Source of the DNA: Pedobacter sp.
GTDB lineage: Bacteria > Bacteroidota > Bacteroidia > Sphingobacteriales > Sphingobacteriaceae
Length of the DNA stretch: 9,666 nt
Assembly (NCBI GenBank): GCA_028287885.1
Contig: JAQBOT010000020.1
Location: 1 to 9,666, forward strand
Direction: 5' to 3'
Below the pieces are notes generated by a model. That model was not told the origin of the DNA. It did no database searches and saw nothing but the letters and a program-made list of their open reading frames with translations. How positions within the stretch are numbered: position 1 is the stretch's first letter; each line of letters begins with the position of its first letter. This document shows positions 1 through 7,109 of this stretch, piece by piece. Made by a program: the position numbers and the translations under genes.

Positions 1-1
1 A

Positions 2-901
2 GGATTTCTAATCCTGGCGAAAGGCAAGAAAGCACCCGCAATGATAATCTGGTTGAATGGGGTAAGTGCATCTTATGATTTAACCAACCCTGAAGCGGTA
101 AAACATTTCAAAAGCCAGTTGCATACATTACAAGAAAAGTACGGCGTGGATGGCTTCAAGTTTGACGCCGGGGACATGAATTACTTTAGTGGCTCCTATG
201 ATCTTTTTGAACAAAATGCTACCACAGTAGACTTATGTAAGAAATGGTCAGAAATTGGCCTTGACTTTCCCTACAATGAATTTAGAGCCAGTTGGAAAAT
301 GGGCGGTACTGGATTGGTACAACGTTTAGGTGATAAAGACTATTCATGGGAAGCACTGCAGTCGCTTATTCCACAAGCAGCCACTGCAGGTTTATTAGGC
401 TACAGCTACATCTGCCCCGACATGATTGGAGGCGGCTCATTTGCAACTTTTTTGGATATTGATGCAGCAAACTTCGATCAGGAGCTAATTATTCGTTCCG
501 CACAAGTACATGCAATGATGCCCATGATGCAATTTTCCGTCGCCCCCTGGCGCATTCTAAATGCAAACAACCTTAAAATAACGAGGGAGATTGCGCGCTT
601 CCACCAGAAGATGGGCGATTATATTTTACAGGTAGCCCAACAGACAGCAAAAACCGGAGAACCTATGCTACGCAACATGGAATACTCTTTTCCGCAGCAG
701 GGACTTGCCGAATGTAAAGACCAATTTATGTTGGGCGATAAGTATCTCGTAGCACCGATGGTTGTTAAAGGCAACAAACGCAGCGTAAAGCTCCCGAAAG
801 GACTTTGGAAAGATGATCTTGGAAAGGTTATCAAAGGTGGGCAATCAATAGACATCCAGGTGCCTTTAGACCGCTTACCTTACTATGAAAGGATGAAATA
901 G
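2..901 (+). CDS. Glycoside hydrolase family 31 (alpha-glycosidase-like), C-terminal part, 5' end outside the window
   Basis: The reading frame is open from base 2, so the ATG at 41 is internal and the true start lies upstream; 299 codons are visible up to the TAG at 899-901. GH31 enzymes are retaining alpha-glycosidases with a (beta/alpha)8 barrel. Numbering from the ATG at 41, DGFKFDAGD (residues 37-45) is the strand carrying the nucleophile, with Asp42 the likely nucleophile. FRASW...QRLGDKDYSW (81-103) matches the acid/base region, with Asp98 the likely acid/base. The last ~70 residues form the post-barrel beta domain, ending in the typical LPYYERMK tail. The KFDAGD form resembles the subgroup containing MYORG-like enzymes rather than classical maltases, so alpha-galactosidase or another alpha-glycoside specificity is possible; substrate cannot be read from this fragment. 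Secretion cannot be judged because the N-terminus is missing. It converges on the GH140-like gene with 27 bp between the stops. The family call is firm; specificity is open. Confidence 0.9.
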   Translation, partial: GFLILAKGKKAPAMIIWLNGVSASYDLTNPEAVKHFKSQLHTLQEKYGVDGFKFDAGDMNYFSGSYDLFEQNATTVDLCKKWSEIGLDFPYNEFRASWKMGGTGLVQRLGDKDYSWEALQSLIPQAATAGLLGYSYICPDMIGGGSFATFLDIDAANFDQELIIRSAQVHAMMPMMQFSVAPWRILNANNLKITREIARFHQKMGDYILQVAQQTAKTGEPMLRNMEYSFPQQGLAECKDQFMLGDKYLVAPMVVKGNKRSVKLPKGLWKDDLGKVIKGGQSIDIQVPLDRLPYYERMK

Positions 902-928
902 CTTGTAACCACCTTAGTTAAACTGTAT

Positions 929-2326
929 TTACCCGAAAGCCGCAGATAGTACAAGGACCCAGTCCAGTCCTTGAGCACTTTCCGTCGGAACAAACAACAT
1001 CTCAGGCTTTTTTACCTGATTTTCCTTTTTGCTGTACATACCCGTCCTGGGGTTGTACCATTGCATTGTCAGGCTTCTGCCCTTTAAAGTAGATGTCTTT
1101 ATCCGCAATACTTTCCCAGTGGGTGTATAGATGAAGGCGTAGCTGCCATTTGCAGCTCTTGTCGCGCTACAATAAGATGAATCCTTAGGATTATCACCGA
1201 CGATCAAACCCTGGTCGGGAATGCGGTCTAACACTGGTTTAGACAAGATCAGTTTCTTAACATAGCCCATTTGTCTTGCCCCTGGCAGATCGAGTGCTTC
1301 CTTCCATGTCCGGGCGGGGCTATTTACCGGCTCACGGCCTTTGTCGTAGAACTGCCAGACTGCGTGGCAGCCATAGGTATGGCCAAATGCCCCGGCGAAC
1401 AGCTGCCAATACGCAAGCTTCCGGACATCATTTGCGTTTGAATAACCATTCTTTTTAAGATCAAAGCAGACTGGATGATCTTCATATAAGGGTTCCCCAT
1501 CCAATACTGGCTTAATAGGCGTTAAATTGTAATCATGACTGATTTTCTCATAGTTGTTTCCATTCTTACAATGCCCGGTTTGCAGCATATTGAAATCAAG
1601 CCATCGGTCATTTTGGAACCAGGTAGATGAACCACCATCTGCCTTTGGCGCAGGGTGGAAAGTCATGACTGCCCGTCCGTAACCACCAACGCCTTCAACA
1701 ATACCCTCGGCCATTGCACGCCAGATTGCCACATCGTTCGAATCTCGTGGATTCCTATCCCCACCCAGAATCCAGATGATGTTTCGCTGATCTTTGTAAC
1801 GTGTACCTAGGAACTTGCCATAAACACCTGCATTCTTAGCATTAAATATTTCGGGACCATTGCCCCAGTTGTTTCTGAATACCTTATCGCCCCAGGTAGG
1901 CAAAAGTCCGACATACAATCCTTTACTTGCTGCCAATTTAAGGAACTTATCTATGTCCTGGAAGTAAGCCTCATTTGGCGTAGCTGGATCATCATTTTGC
2001 AAGGGCGTATGCTTATATACGTTTGGGGCATGCAAACCATCCAGTTCAGCCAGAACACAAGCTTGTATCACAGTAAAGCCTTTGGATTTCCGATCATCCA
2101 TATACAGGGCAGCTTCTTCCAAGCTGAGCCGGTGAAACAACTCCCAGGCAGTATCCCCCAGGTAGAAAAAAGGCTTGCCGTCTTCATACACCAGAAAGCG
2201 CTTATTATCCGAAACTCGCAACCTTAAAGGCACCGATTCAGCACCTTTACCCGGGCTTTTCTGGGCATTCACACCAGTCGCAAATAAGACAACAGTTAGA
2301 AAAATTAATATGCTAAGTGTCTTCAT
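929..2326 (-). CDS. Secreted GH140-like glycoside hydrolase (apiosidase-like, formerly DUF4038)
   Basis: A 465-residue protein with a Sec signal peptide (Lys2, hydrophobic core 4-18, cleavage probably after VNA at 21; no lipobox Cys). Residues ~35-370 form the apiosidase-like TIM barrel: the segment around FYLGDTAWELFHRL (54-67) is the family's N-terminal signature, GGD ends at Asp190, and DGEP holds Glu278. An Asp and a Glu in these contexts are the catalytic pair of characterised GH140. Residues ~380-465 form the small C-terminal beta domain common in the family (putative collagen-binding type), with WYNPRTGMYS at 423-432. Known GH140 enzymes cleave apiose-linked side chains of rhamnogalacturonan II. 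That specificity is only an inference here, because no other pectin genes or SusC/D pair are in view. The start is fixed by the signal peptide; the leader has only a weak GGAG about 17 nt upstream. It lies 73 nt after the acyltransferase gene on the same strand. Confidence 0.88.
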   Translation of the reverse strand: MKTLSILIFLTVVLFATGVNAQKSPGKGAESVPLRLRVSDNKRFLVYEDGKPFFYLGDTAWELFHRLSLEEAALYMDDRKSKGFTVIQACVLAELDGLHAPNVYKHTPLQNDDPATPNEAYFQDIDKFLKLAASKGLYVGLLPTWGDKVFRNNWGNGPEIFNAKNAGVYGKFLGTRYKDQRNIIWILGGDRNPRDSNDVAIWRAMAEGIVEGVGGYGRAVMTFHPAPKADGGSSTWFQNDRWLDFNMLQTGHCKNGNNYEKISHDYNLTPIKPVLDGEPLYEDHPVCFDLKKNGYSNANDVRKLAYWQLFAGAFGHTYGCHAVWQFYDKGREPVNSPARTWKEALDLPGARQMGYVKKLILSKPVLDRIPDQGLIVGDNPKDSSYCSATRAANGSYAFIYTPTGKVLRIKTSTLKGRSLTMQWYNPRTGMYSKKENQVKKPEMLFVPTESAQGLDWVLVLSAAFG

Positions 2327-2399
2327 AGTATGAAATTAGCTCTCCAAGGCCGTTAGAAGAATGTGGTTGGTATTTATATTTGTTGGGTTTTAATACTTG

Positions 2400-3599
2400 T
2401 TATTTCCGAAAGAGGCCATTTATGAATCTACGGCTTGGACGCTCAACCCATTGATACGTGACATAGGATATAAGAATGAGTAAAATTAGATAGACGACGC
2501 AATATAGGAGTCCACTGGAAAAATCAATATTCTGTTTACCTCTTCCTATTCCTACCGTACCTGGCAGAAAGATATTATGCGAAAACGGTTCCTGTAGAAA
2601 GATCTGCATGAGGTAAATGGAAAAGGAAATATCACCCAGAAGCTGCATCGTCTTCCGCTTACAAAAACGAGCGATCATACCATTATTCGCGGTAATGCTG
2701 AGTACAAGCATAGAGAAAAAGAAAACTGTAATTCCATCATTTAGTGGGAAGTGCATGGACAGAACTACCGCAACAATGACCAAAACAGAAGCGATATCAG
2801 AGGAGAATGCTTTCCTGACAGCAGGCAATTGGTATAGCAGATACATCAAGATACCAGATGCGAATCCAGCTATTCCCCGGATATAGCCATAATCAAAGGT
2901 TGTATTTAAATTATGGGGCACAGGAATTTCAGGGTGCATGGGGTTAACTCGCGGAAGTAGGTACATAATAGAATAATATGCCGCTATGATAAGTATAGTT
3001 AGTATGACAACCGAAAGCGTCTTTTTCTTATTGATACCAAGTGCAATTAGAGGGAACAGCAGGTAAGCAGCCGACTCCGCACTTATACTCCAGGAAGGAA
3101 TATTCCAGGAATAAATATGCATAACCCCAAAGGATTGTAGTAAAAATACATTTGGTAGAATGTCTGATGTCTGTTCAAAGATAATGGGTGGATTGCCCCA
3201 ATTTGTCAGCCAGCGCACTATGACAACCAGCAACACCAGTGTAAATAGATGCAGCGGATAGATCCTTGCAAAGCGCGCAACAAAAAAGTCTTTCAAAGCA
3301 TTGCCTTGTATGCGCTCTTTGAAATGGCTGCTATAAACATGCATCATGATAAAGCCACTCATAATAAAGAACAGATCAACCATAAGGTAACACCTTTCAA
3401 AAAACATCGTTTGGGCAGCAGGAACGAACCGTGCCGCAGCCATTTCAAAATGAAACACGGCCACCAGCAAAGCAGCTATACCACGTAAAGGCGTCAATGA
3501 AGAAAGATATTCAACTTTATGATCAGTCATTTGATCAGTCGTAGGATTTACGACGCTTGTTATCTCGGCGGAGTTCGAAGAAAGAGAAGTTTGACTCAT
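2400..3599 (-). CDS. Integral-membrane acyltransferase family 3 (OafA/YrhL type)
   Basis: A 399-residue polytopic membrane protein with roughly ten hydrophobic segments between residues 38 and 384. AT3 proteins move an acyl group, usually acetyl, across the inner membrane onto O-antigen, peptidoglycan, exopolysaccharide or small molecules. The family's R-X10-H motif is intact (Arg39 to His50 in LRGIAALLVAVFH). The loop RxxR motif is present (Arg109-Arg112 in ARFARIYP). DLFFIMSGFI (75-84), SWSISAESAAYLLFP (169-183), GDISFSIYL (322-330) and VERPSRR (385-391) are also typical. Residues 1-30 are a polar Ser/Thr-rich tail; a second in-frame ATG at 3528-3530 (Met24) lies close to the first membrane segment and could be the real start. 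No SGNH domain is fused, so it is the single-domain type. Its substrate is unknown. It follows ldhA by 102 nt with a hairpin between, so it is probably transcribed separately. Confidence 0.9.
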   Translation of the reverse strand: MSQTSLSSNSAEITSVVNPTTDQMTDHKVEYLSSLTPLRGIAALLVAVFHFEMAAARFVPAAQTMFFERCYLMVDLFFIMSGFIMMHVYSSHFKERIQGNALKDFFVARFARIYPLHLFTLVLLVVIVRWLTNWGNPPIIFEQTSDILPNVFLLQSFGVMHIYSWNIPSWSISAESAAYLLFPLIALGINKKKTLSVVILTILIIAAYYSIMYLLPRVNPMHPEIPVPHNLNTTFDYGYIRGIAGFASGILMYLLYQLPAVRKAFSSDIASVLVIVAVVLSMHFPLNDGITVFFFSMLVLSITANNGMIARFCKRKTMQLLGDISFSIYLMQIFLQEPFSHNIFLPGTVGIGRGKQNIDFSSGLLYCVVYLILLILISYVTYQWVERPSRRFINGLFRK

Positions 3600-3682
3600 A
3601 TTGGAGTAAAAGTTACAGTATTTTTCTTGAAAAGACCAACTACCATGCTTTCAGATTTTAAAAGCTCGTTTAACAACAAAAT

Positions 3683-3708
3683 ATTTTAGCAAGCATGCCT
3701 ACTAAAAT
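3683..3708 (-). terminator. Hairpin overlapping the ldhA stop codon, candidate intrinsic terminator
   Basis: On the minus strand ATTTTAG (3708-3702, whose last three bases are the stop codon) pairs perfectly with CTAAAAT (3689-3683). The stem extends inward by four more pairs, two of them G-U, to close on a CATG loop, giving about 11 bp. A T-rich run (ATTTTGTTGTTA, 3682-3671) follows. The stem is AT-rich and hence weak, and the T run is interrupted, so termination may be partial. The position between ldhA and the acyltransferase gene fits. Confidence 0.5.
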
Positions 3709-4688
3709 TTAACCTCATTTATGAGTTGCATTCCGGACAAAAACGCATCTGCATTAGAGAAAGTGGTGCTGGCAATCTGTTCCATGGCTTCACGGGTAAA
3801 GAATCCCTGATGCGAGGTAATTAGTACGTTAGGGAAGGAAATCAATCTTGAAATCAAATCATCCTGGATAATATCTCCAGACAGGTCATGAAAAAAGAGT
3901 TCGGATTCTTGTTCATACACATCCAGGCCGAGATAACCAAGTTGTCCGGTTTTTAACGCTTCAACCACATCAGGTGTTGCGATTAGCGCACCTCTGCTCG
4001 TATTGATGAGCATAGCTCCTACTTTAAAGAGCTTAAGGGTACTGGCATTAATCAGATGGTGGTTTTCTTCAGAAAGCGGACAATGGAGCGATACGATCTC
4101 TGCATCAAACAGTGCCTCTTCCAATGTACCGTAAGTCAATCCTTCGGCAATCAGGGGATCATCAGGATAAGGATCATAGGCAACCACCTTACAACCAAAT
4201 CCCTTCAAAATCTTATAGAATGCCTTGCCGATCTTGCCCGTACCGATCAGGGCGACTTTACATCCATGTAGATTAAAGCCCATCAGTTTGTCGAGAGAAA
4301 AATTACCTTCCCGGATTCGATTATAAGCTTTATGCGTCTTCCTGTTTAAGGTAAGAACCATGGCCATGGCGTGTTCCGCCACAGCCTCCGGCGAATATGC
4401 TGGCACCCTTAGCACCTTAATGCCTGCCTCTACGGCAGCCTCGACATCGATGTTATTAAACCCTGCGCAACGTAAAAGGATCAGGCCAATTCCATAATTT
4501 TTAAGATCCTTTATTATTTGTCTGTCAGCCTTATCGTTTACAAACAAACATAATGCATCAAAACCTTTCGCAAGAACCACATTATTAGAAGTCAAGGCCT
4601 CCGAAAAAAAGCTAAGCTCGTGATGGGTGTTGAAACGGGTAAGGAATTCCTGATCATATACACAGGTACTGAATACGGCAATTTTCAT
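3702..4688 (-). CDS. ldhA: D-lactate dehydrogenase, LdhA type (fermentative D-2-hydroxyacid dehydrogenase)
   Basis: The enzyme reduces pyruvate to D-lactate with NADH in the cytoplasm. The 328 residues align along the full length with E. coli LdhA (329 aa) as I recall that sequence: RCAGFNNID (73-81), RVPAYSPEAVAEHAM (94-108), HCPL (202-205), NTSRGALI (229-236), LDVYEQE (255-261), NVLITSHQGF (287-296). The NAD-binding loop is GTGKIG (149-154), followed by Asp172 in YDPYP, the acidic residue that favours NAD over NADP. The catalytic triad is Arg232, Glu261 and His293, each offset by 3 from E. coli Arg235, Glu264, His296. The start (MKIAVFST) matches the family start, with only a weak CGGGA upstream. 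It lies 57 nt downstream of map on the same strand, so cotranscription is possible, although a near-match to the -7 element (TCATTTTG, minus strand) sits in the gap. Fermentation or redox balancing under low oxygen is the likely role. Confidence 0.93.
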   Translation of the reverse strand: MKIAVFSTCVYDQEFLTRFNTHHELSFFSEALTSNNVVLAKGFDALCLFVNDKADRQIIKDLKNYGIGLILLRCAGFNNIDVEAAVEAGIKVLRVPAYSPEAVAEHAMAMVLTLNRKTHKAYNRIREGNFSLDKLMGFNLHGCKVALIGTGKIGKAFYKILKGFGCKVVAYDPYPDDPLIAEGLTYGTLEEALFDAEIVSLHCPLSEENHHLINASTLKLFKVGAMLINTSRGALIATPDVVEALKTGQLGYLGLDVYEQESELFFHDLSGDIIQDDLISRLISFPNVLITSHQGFFTREAMEQIASTTFSNADAFLSGMQLINEVKF

Positions 4689-4745
4689 GGCTAAGATTTC
4701 CCGTAAGGTAGTGATTAATGAAAATCCAAAATGAAGAAAAGGCGT

Positions 4746-5549
4746 TTAATAATAACTGCTGTTTAAATTGCTGTTTGCTTTTTCTGCCGCTTCAATCGGG
4801 GTAAAATCTGAAAGGATGATTGGGCTGCCCTTTTTCACGCAGACATTGTGTTCAAAATGCACGGCTGGAGATTTATCCGCTGATACAGCAGTCCATCCAT
4901 CATCAAGAATATGAATTCTGTTTGTGCCCATGGTTATCATCGGCTCAATAGCCAGTACCATGTTTTCGACAAGCTTTTTCCCGGTACCTTGTTTACCATA
5001 ATTTGGAACCTGAGGATCTTCGTGCATTTCACGGCCTACACCATGACCTACAAAATCGCGTATTACTCCATAACCATGATTACCATTCGTATATTTCTCA
5101 ATTGCATAGCCTATATCGCCGGTACGATTGTTCGTAACCGCCTGTTTGATTCCTGCATAGAGTGATTCTTTGGTGATCCGCACTAGGTCGAGAACTTCTT
5201 TCGACGTTTCACCTATGACGAAAGTATAAGCATGATCTCCATGAAATCCATTCTTGTATACAACGGTATCAATGGAAACTATATCACCTTCCTTTAATAT
5301 GTATTCACCCGGAAATCCATGGACAACCTGTTCATTAATGGAGATACATATTGAATATGGATAACCGTGGTATCCTTTGCAAGAAGGAGTTGCGCCATTA
5401 TCCCTGATGAATGTTTCTGCCATTTCATCTAGGTACAGTGTGGTAATACCTGGCTTCAATATCTTTGCTACCTCCGTAATTGTAGCACTAACGAGTAGGC
5501 AGCTTTCACGCTGAATAGCAACTTCCTCATCAGATTTAAATAACTCCAT
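4746..5549 (-). CDS. map: Type I methionine aminopeptidase
   Basis: The cytosolic metalloprotease removes the initiator Met from nascent proteins whose second residue is small. The length of 267 aa is typical of type Ia. All five metal ligands are present: Asp94 (SIDTVV), Asp105 (GFHGDHAYTF), His169 (GHGVGREMHE), Glu202 (AIEPM) and Glu233 (FEHN). The substrate-contacting His78 (VVHGFP) and His176 also match E. coli His79 and His178. There is no N-terminal zinc-finger or SH3-like extension. A short polar tail (about 253-267, ending NSNLNSSYY) extends past the catalytic fold. In Bacteroidota the housekeeping map usually lies in the ribosomal-protein cluster between secY and infA; this copy stands alone, so it may be a second paralogue (inference). 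The leader has no Shine-Dalgarno but has a nine-A tract before the ATG and a TAnnTTTG promoter element just upstream. Confidence 0.95.
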   Translation of the reverse strand: MELFKSDEEVAIQRESCLLVSATITEVAKILKPGITTLYLDEMAETFIRDNGATPSCKGYHGYPYSICISINEQVVHGFPGEYILKEGDIVSIDTVVYKNGFHGDHAYTFVIGETSKEVLDLVRITKESLYAGIKQAVTNNRTGDIGYAIEKYTNGNHGYGVIRDFVGHGVGREMHEDPQVPNYGKQGTGKKLVENMVLAIEPMITMGTNRIHILDDGWTAVSADKSPAVHFEHNVCVKKGSPIILSDFTPIEAAEKANSNLNSSYY

Positions 5550-5554
5550 GTCTA

Positions 5555-5572
5555 TTTTTTTTTACAAAAATA
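5555..5572 (-). promoter_or_regulatory. Putative Bacteroidota -7 element and A-tract leader of map
   Basis: The minus strand reads TATTTTTG at 5572-5565, an exact match to the Bacteroidota TAnnTTTG -7 consensus. It is followed by nine A residues (5563-5555) ending 6 nt before the map ATG. No good -33 TTTG is seen at the expected distance. If used, the transcript would begin close to the A tract with a leader of only about 10-15 nt. A-rich sequence ahead of the start is known to favour translation in this phylum, where Shine-Dalgarno sites are weak. Confidence 0.4.
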
Positions 5573-5594
5573 ACGATTTTGCCAATTGAATGTT

Positions 5595-5627
5595 CCGTAA
5601 AGCGACAGCGTGGCCGATATATTACGG
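5595..5627. repeat. Inverted repeat CCGTAA / TTACGG between the Gfo/Idh/MocA gene and map
   Basis: CCGTAA at 5595-5600 and TTACGG at 5622-5627 are perfect 6-bp inverted arms separated by 21 nt. On the minus strand a smaller GCCG/CGGC inverted pair overlaps it. No T-run follows on either strand, so it is not a standard intrinsic terminator. It could be an operator ahead of map or chance. Confidence 0.25.
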
Positions 5628-5639
5628 CTTGATTGCTAG

Positions 5640-5649
5640 TTTTCGAAAA
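5640..5649. repeat. 10-bp perfect palindrome TTTTCGAAAA
   Basis: A self-complementary decamer lies about 40 nt after the Gfo/Idh/MocA stop codon and about 90 nt before map. It is too short to be a strong hairpin and could be a dimeric-regulator half-site pair or chance. Confidence 0.2.
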
Positions 5650-5690
5650 TCAGGTATTAAAAAGAGACATGTTTGACAGTTACACTAGCC

Positions 5691-6803
5691 TTATTTTATT
5701 AAAACCCTGCGCCCCGTCTTTGCAGATATTTTTGCTGCTTCTAAGATTTTTACTACGATGAGGTTATTTTCTAAGCTGGATAAGTCCTGCCCTGGTTTAA
5801 TCTCGTTCTTCAACAATGCGGATAAATAGCTGATGTGATTGCTTTGGTTTGCTGGAAGGGTCGCTGCAGCGGCTTCAGTATATGCTGCCTTTTCTTTTTC
5901 TTTAACACGCAGGGTAGTCGGGTTTAGGGCTTGGATATACCCCGTTTGCCCAAATACTTCCATGTCCTTAATAGCGAATGGCCAATTCCAGGAGCCCTCA
6001 ATAATGCCGGTTGCTTCTGGGTATTCTAATAGAATCGTTGCATCGTCATCAACATTTGGGTAGACATCTTTTTTCAGCTGACGGGTGACGGCAGTAACGG
6101 CTATCGGAGCCTGTCCGTCCATGAGCCAAGTCATCAGGTTTGCACCATAACAGCCGAAGTCTACAATTGCGCCTCCCCCATTTTTCACCGGATCTGTTAG
6201 CCAGCTTAAGAACTCCTTACTAACATTTATTTCTTTGGGTCCCTGATGGCCATCATGAGCCACCATTTTCCTGATCTTGCCAATTTCCTTATTGGTTTTA
6301 ATTTTTACATATGCTTCCTGATTACTTGCATACCAGGTCGTCTCATAGTTCGTCAATAAGTGAATCTTATACTTCCTTGCAAGTAGTGCCATGCGCTCTG
6401 CTTGTTTAACCGTGGTTGCCAGCGGTTTTTCAACCATTACTGAAATCCCTAATGGTGCGGCTGCTTCAACAACCGCCAAATGATCATTAATAGCGTTATA
6501 TGCCAGCACAACGTCTGGCTTTCGCTTTTTAAGAAGCGAGGTTAAGTCTTTGCTGAACAGCGAATCTGGCAGTTTGTACCTTTTACTGAACTTGCTTATC
6601 AAATCAGGGTTACTTTCCGCGATGCCAACAATGTTTACCTCGCCTTTTTCATAGCTGTTCATAATCAAGTAAATATGATCATGATTTAAACCAGCAACGA
6701 CTACATTAAGCTTTTCCTGTGCACCCGCATTCATACCGGAAAATGTTAAAACCGTTAAACATAAGGCATAAAAGCCGCCGACTGAAAAGATGTTTAGCTT
6801 CAT
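5691..6803 (-). CDS. Exported Gfo/Idh/MocA-family oxidoreductase
   Basis: A 370-residue protein whose family catalyses NAD(P)-dependent oxidation or reduction of sugars, inositols and related compounds. The N-terminus is a Sec-type signal peptide (Lys2, hydrophobic 5-22, likely cleavage after AGA at 28) with no twin-arginine motif and no lipobox. Residues 32-150 form the Rossmann domain and ~151-370 the alpha/beta catalytic domain. VEKP (124-127) is the family's Lys-Pro motif, and GGGAIVDFGCYG (209-220) is the conserved active-site segment of the glucose-fructose-oxidoreductase branch, with Asp215. The first glycine loop reads AGLNHDHIY (37-45) in place of GxGxxG/A, so two small positions are His/Asp. 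An exported member must carry its nucleotide bound, as periplasmic glucose-fructose oxidoreductase does, or use it differently. The substrate is unknown. The start is set by the signal peptide and lies 8 nt from a repeated 16-mer in the leader. The next gene, map, is 141 nt downstream and probably separate. Confidence 0.88.
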   Translation of the reverse strand: MKLNIFSVGGFYALCLTVLTFSGMNAGAQEKLNVVVAGLNHDHIYLIMNSYEKGEVNIVGIAESNPDLISKFSKRYKLPDSLFSKDLTSLLKKRKPDVVLAYNAINDHLAVVEAAAPLGISVMVEKPLATTVKQAERMALLARKYKIHLLTNYETTWYASNQEAYVKIKTNKEIGKIRKMVAHDGHQGPKEINVSKEFLSWLTDPVKNGGGAIVDFGCYGANLMTWLMDGQAPIAVTAVTRQLKKDVYPNVDDDATILLEYPEATGIIEGSWNWPFAIKDMEVFGQTGYIQALNPTTLRVKEKEKAAYTEAAAATLPANQSNHISYLSALLKNEIKPGQDLSSLENNLIVVKILEAAKISAKTGRRVLIK

Positions 6804-6811
6804 AATTTTGT

Positions 6812-6850
6812 AAGGTCTACTTGCAATTTTTTAAAAGGTCTACTTGCAAT
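6812..6850 (-). repeat. Two perfect copies of a 16-bp direct repeat in the Gfo/Idh/MocA leader
   Basis: AAGGTCTACTTGCAAT occurs at 6812-6827 and again at 6835-6850, with 23-bp period and a 7-bp spacer (TTTTTAA). On the coding (minus) strand the unit reads ATTGCAAGTAGACCTT, and the nearer copy ends 8 nt before the ATG. The period is close to two helical turns, which would suit a regulator bound twice on one face; replication slippage is the alternative. Bases flanking the copies do not match, so the unit is sharply bounded. Confidence 0.85.
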
Positions 6851-7104
6851 GTAGCTTTTTCTTCGCTAGTAAATAAACTGCTGTTATATTTTTTAACCTG
6901 GTAATGTAAATGTCGCTTTTAACTTTTTGGATCTCAAGGTCACCACAAGCTGAATATTACTTCGTTACTTTGTTGCCCGGGTAATCATTATCCTAAAGCT
7001 AGAACATCATTGTTTCAGAACTTCTATTTAGTGGCCCGGAAAAGATAGAGAAAAGACATCGTGACATAGAATAGCACACAACAATAATTGACCCTGTTCA
7101 ATGC

Positions 7105-7109
7105 AGGAG
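7105..7109 (+). promoter_or_regulatory. AGGAG, possible ribosome binding site that helps choose the hemW start
   Basis: AGGAG lies 15 nt before the ATG at 7125, longer than ideal, and directly after the alternative ATG at 7101, which has no such motif upstream. Together with the family-typical N-terminus at 7125 this favours the later start. Confidence 0.4.

Noticed and set aside
902..928. Possible shared terminator between the convergent GH31 and GH140-like genes
   Set aside because: Only a 4-bp TAAC/GTTA pairing is present and there is no T-run; not supportable.
3521..3540. Repeated GATCAGTC near the start of the acyltransferase gene
   Set aside because: An 8-bp repeat spaced by 4 bp within coding sequence; it is explained by the repeated Thr-Asp/Gln codons and is too short to be meaningful.
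929..6803. The minus-strand run as one operon or a polysaccharide utilisation locus
   Set aside because: Gaps of 57-141 nt, a promoter-like element before map, a hairpin after ldhA, and the absence of SusC/D or a regulator argue against a single unit.
6910..6984. A 24-codon open frame starting ATG TCG in the divergent intergenic region
   Set aside because: It has no ribosome site, no recognisable composition and a length expected by chance.
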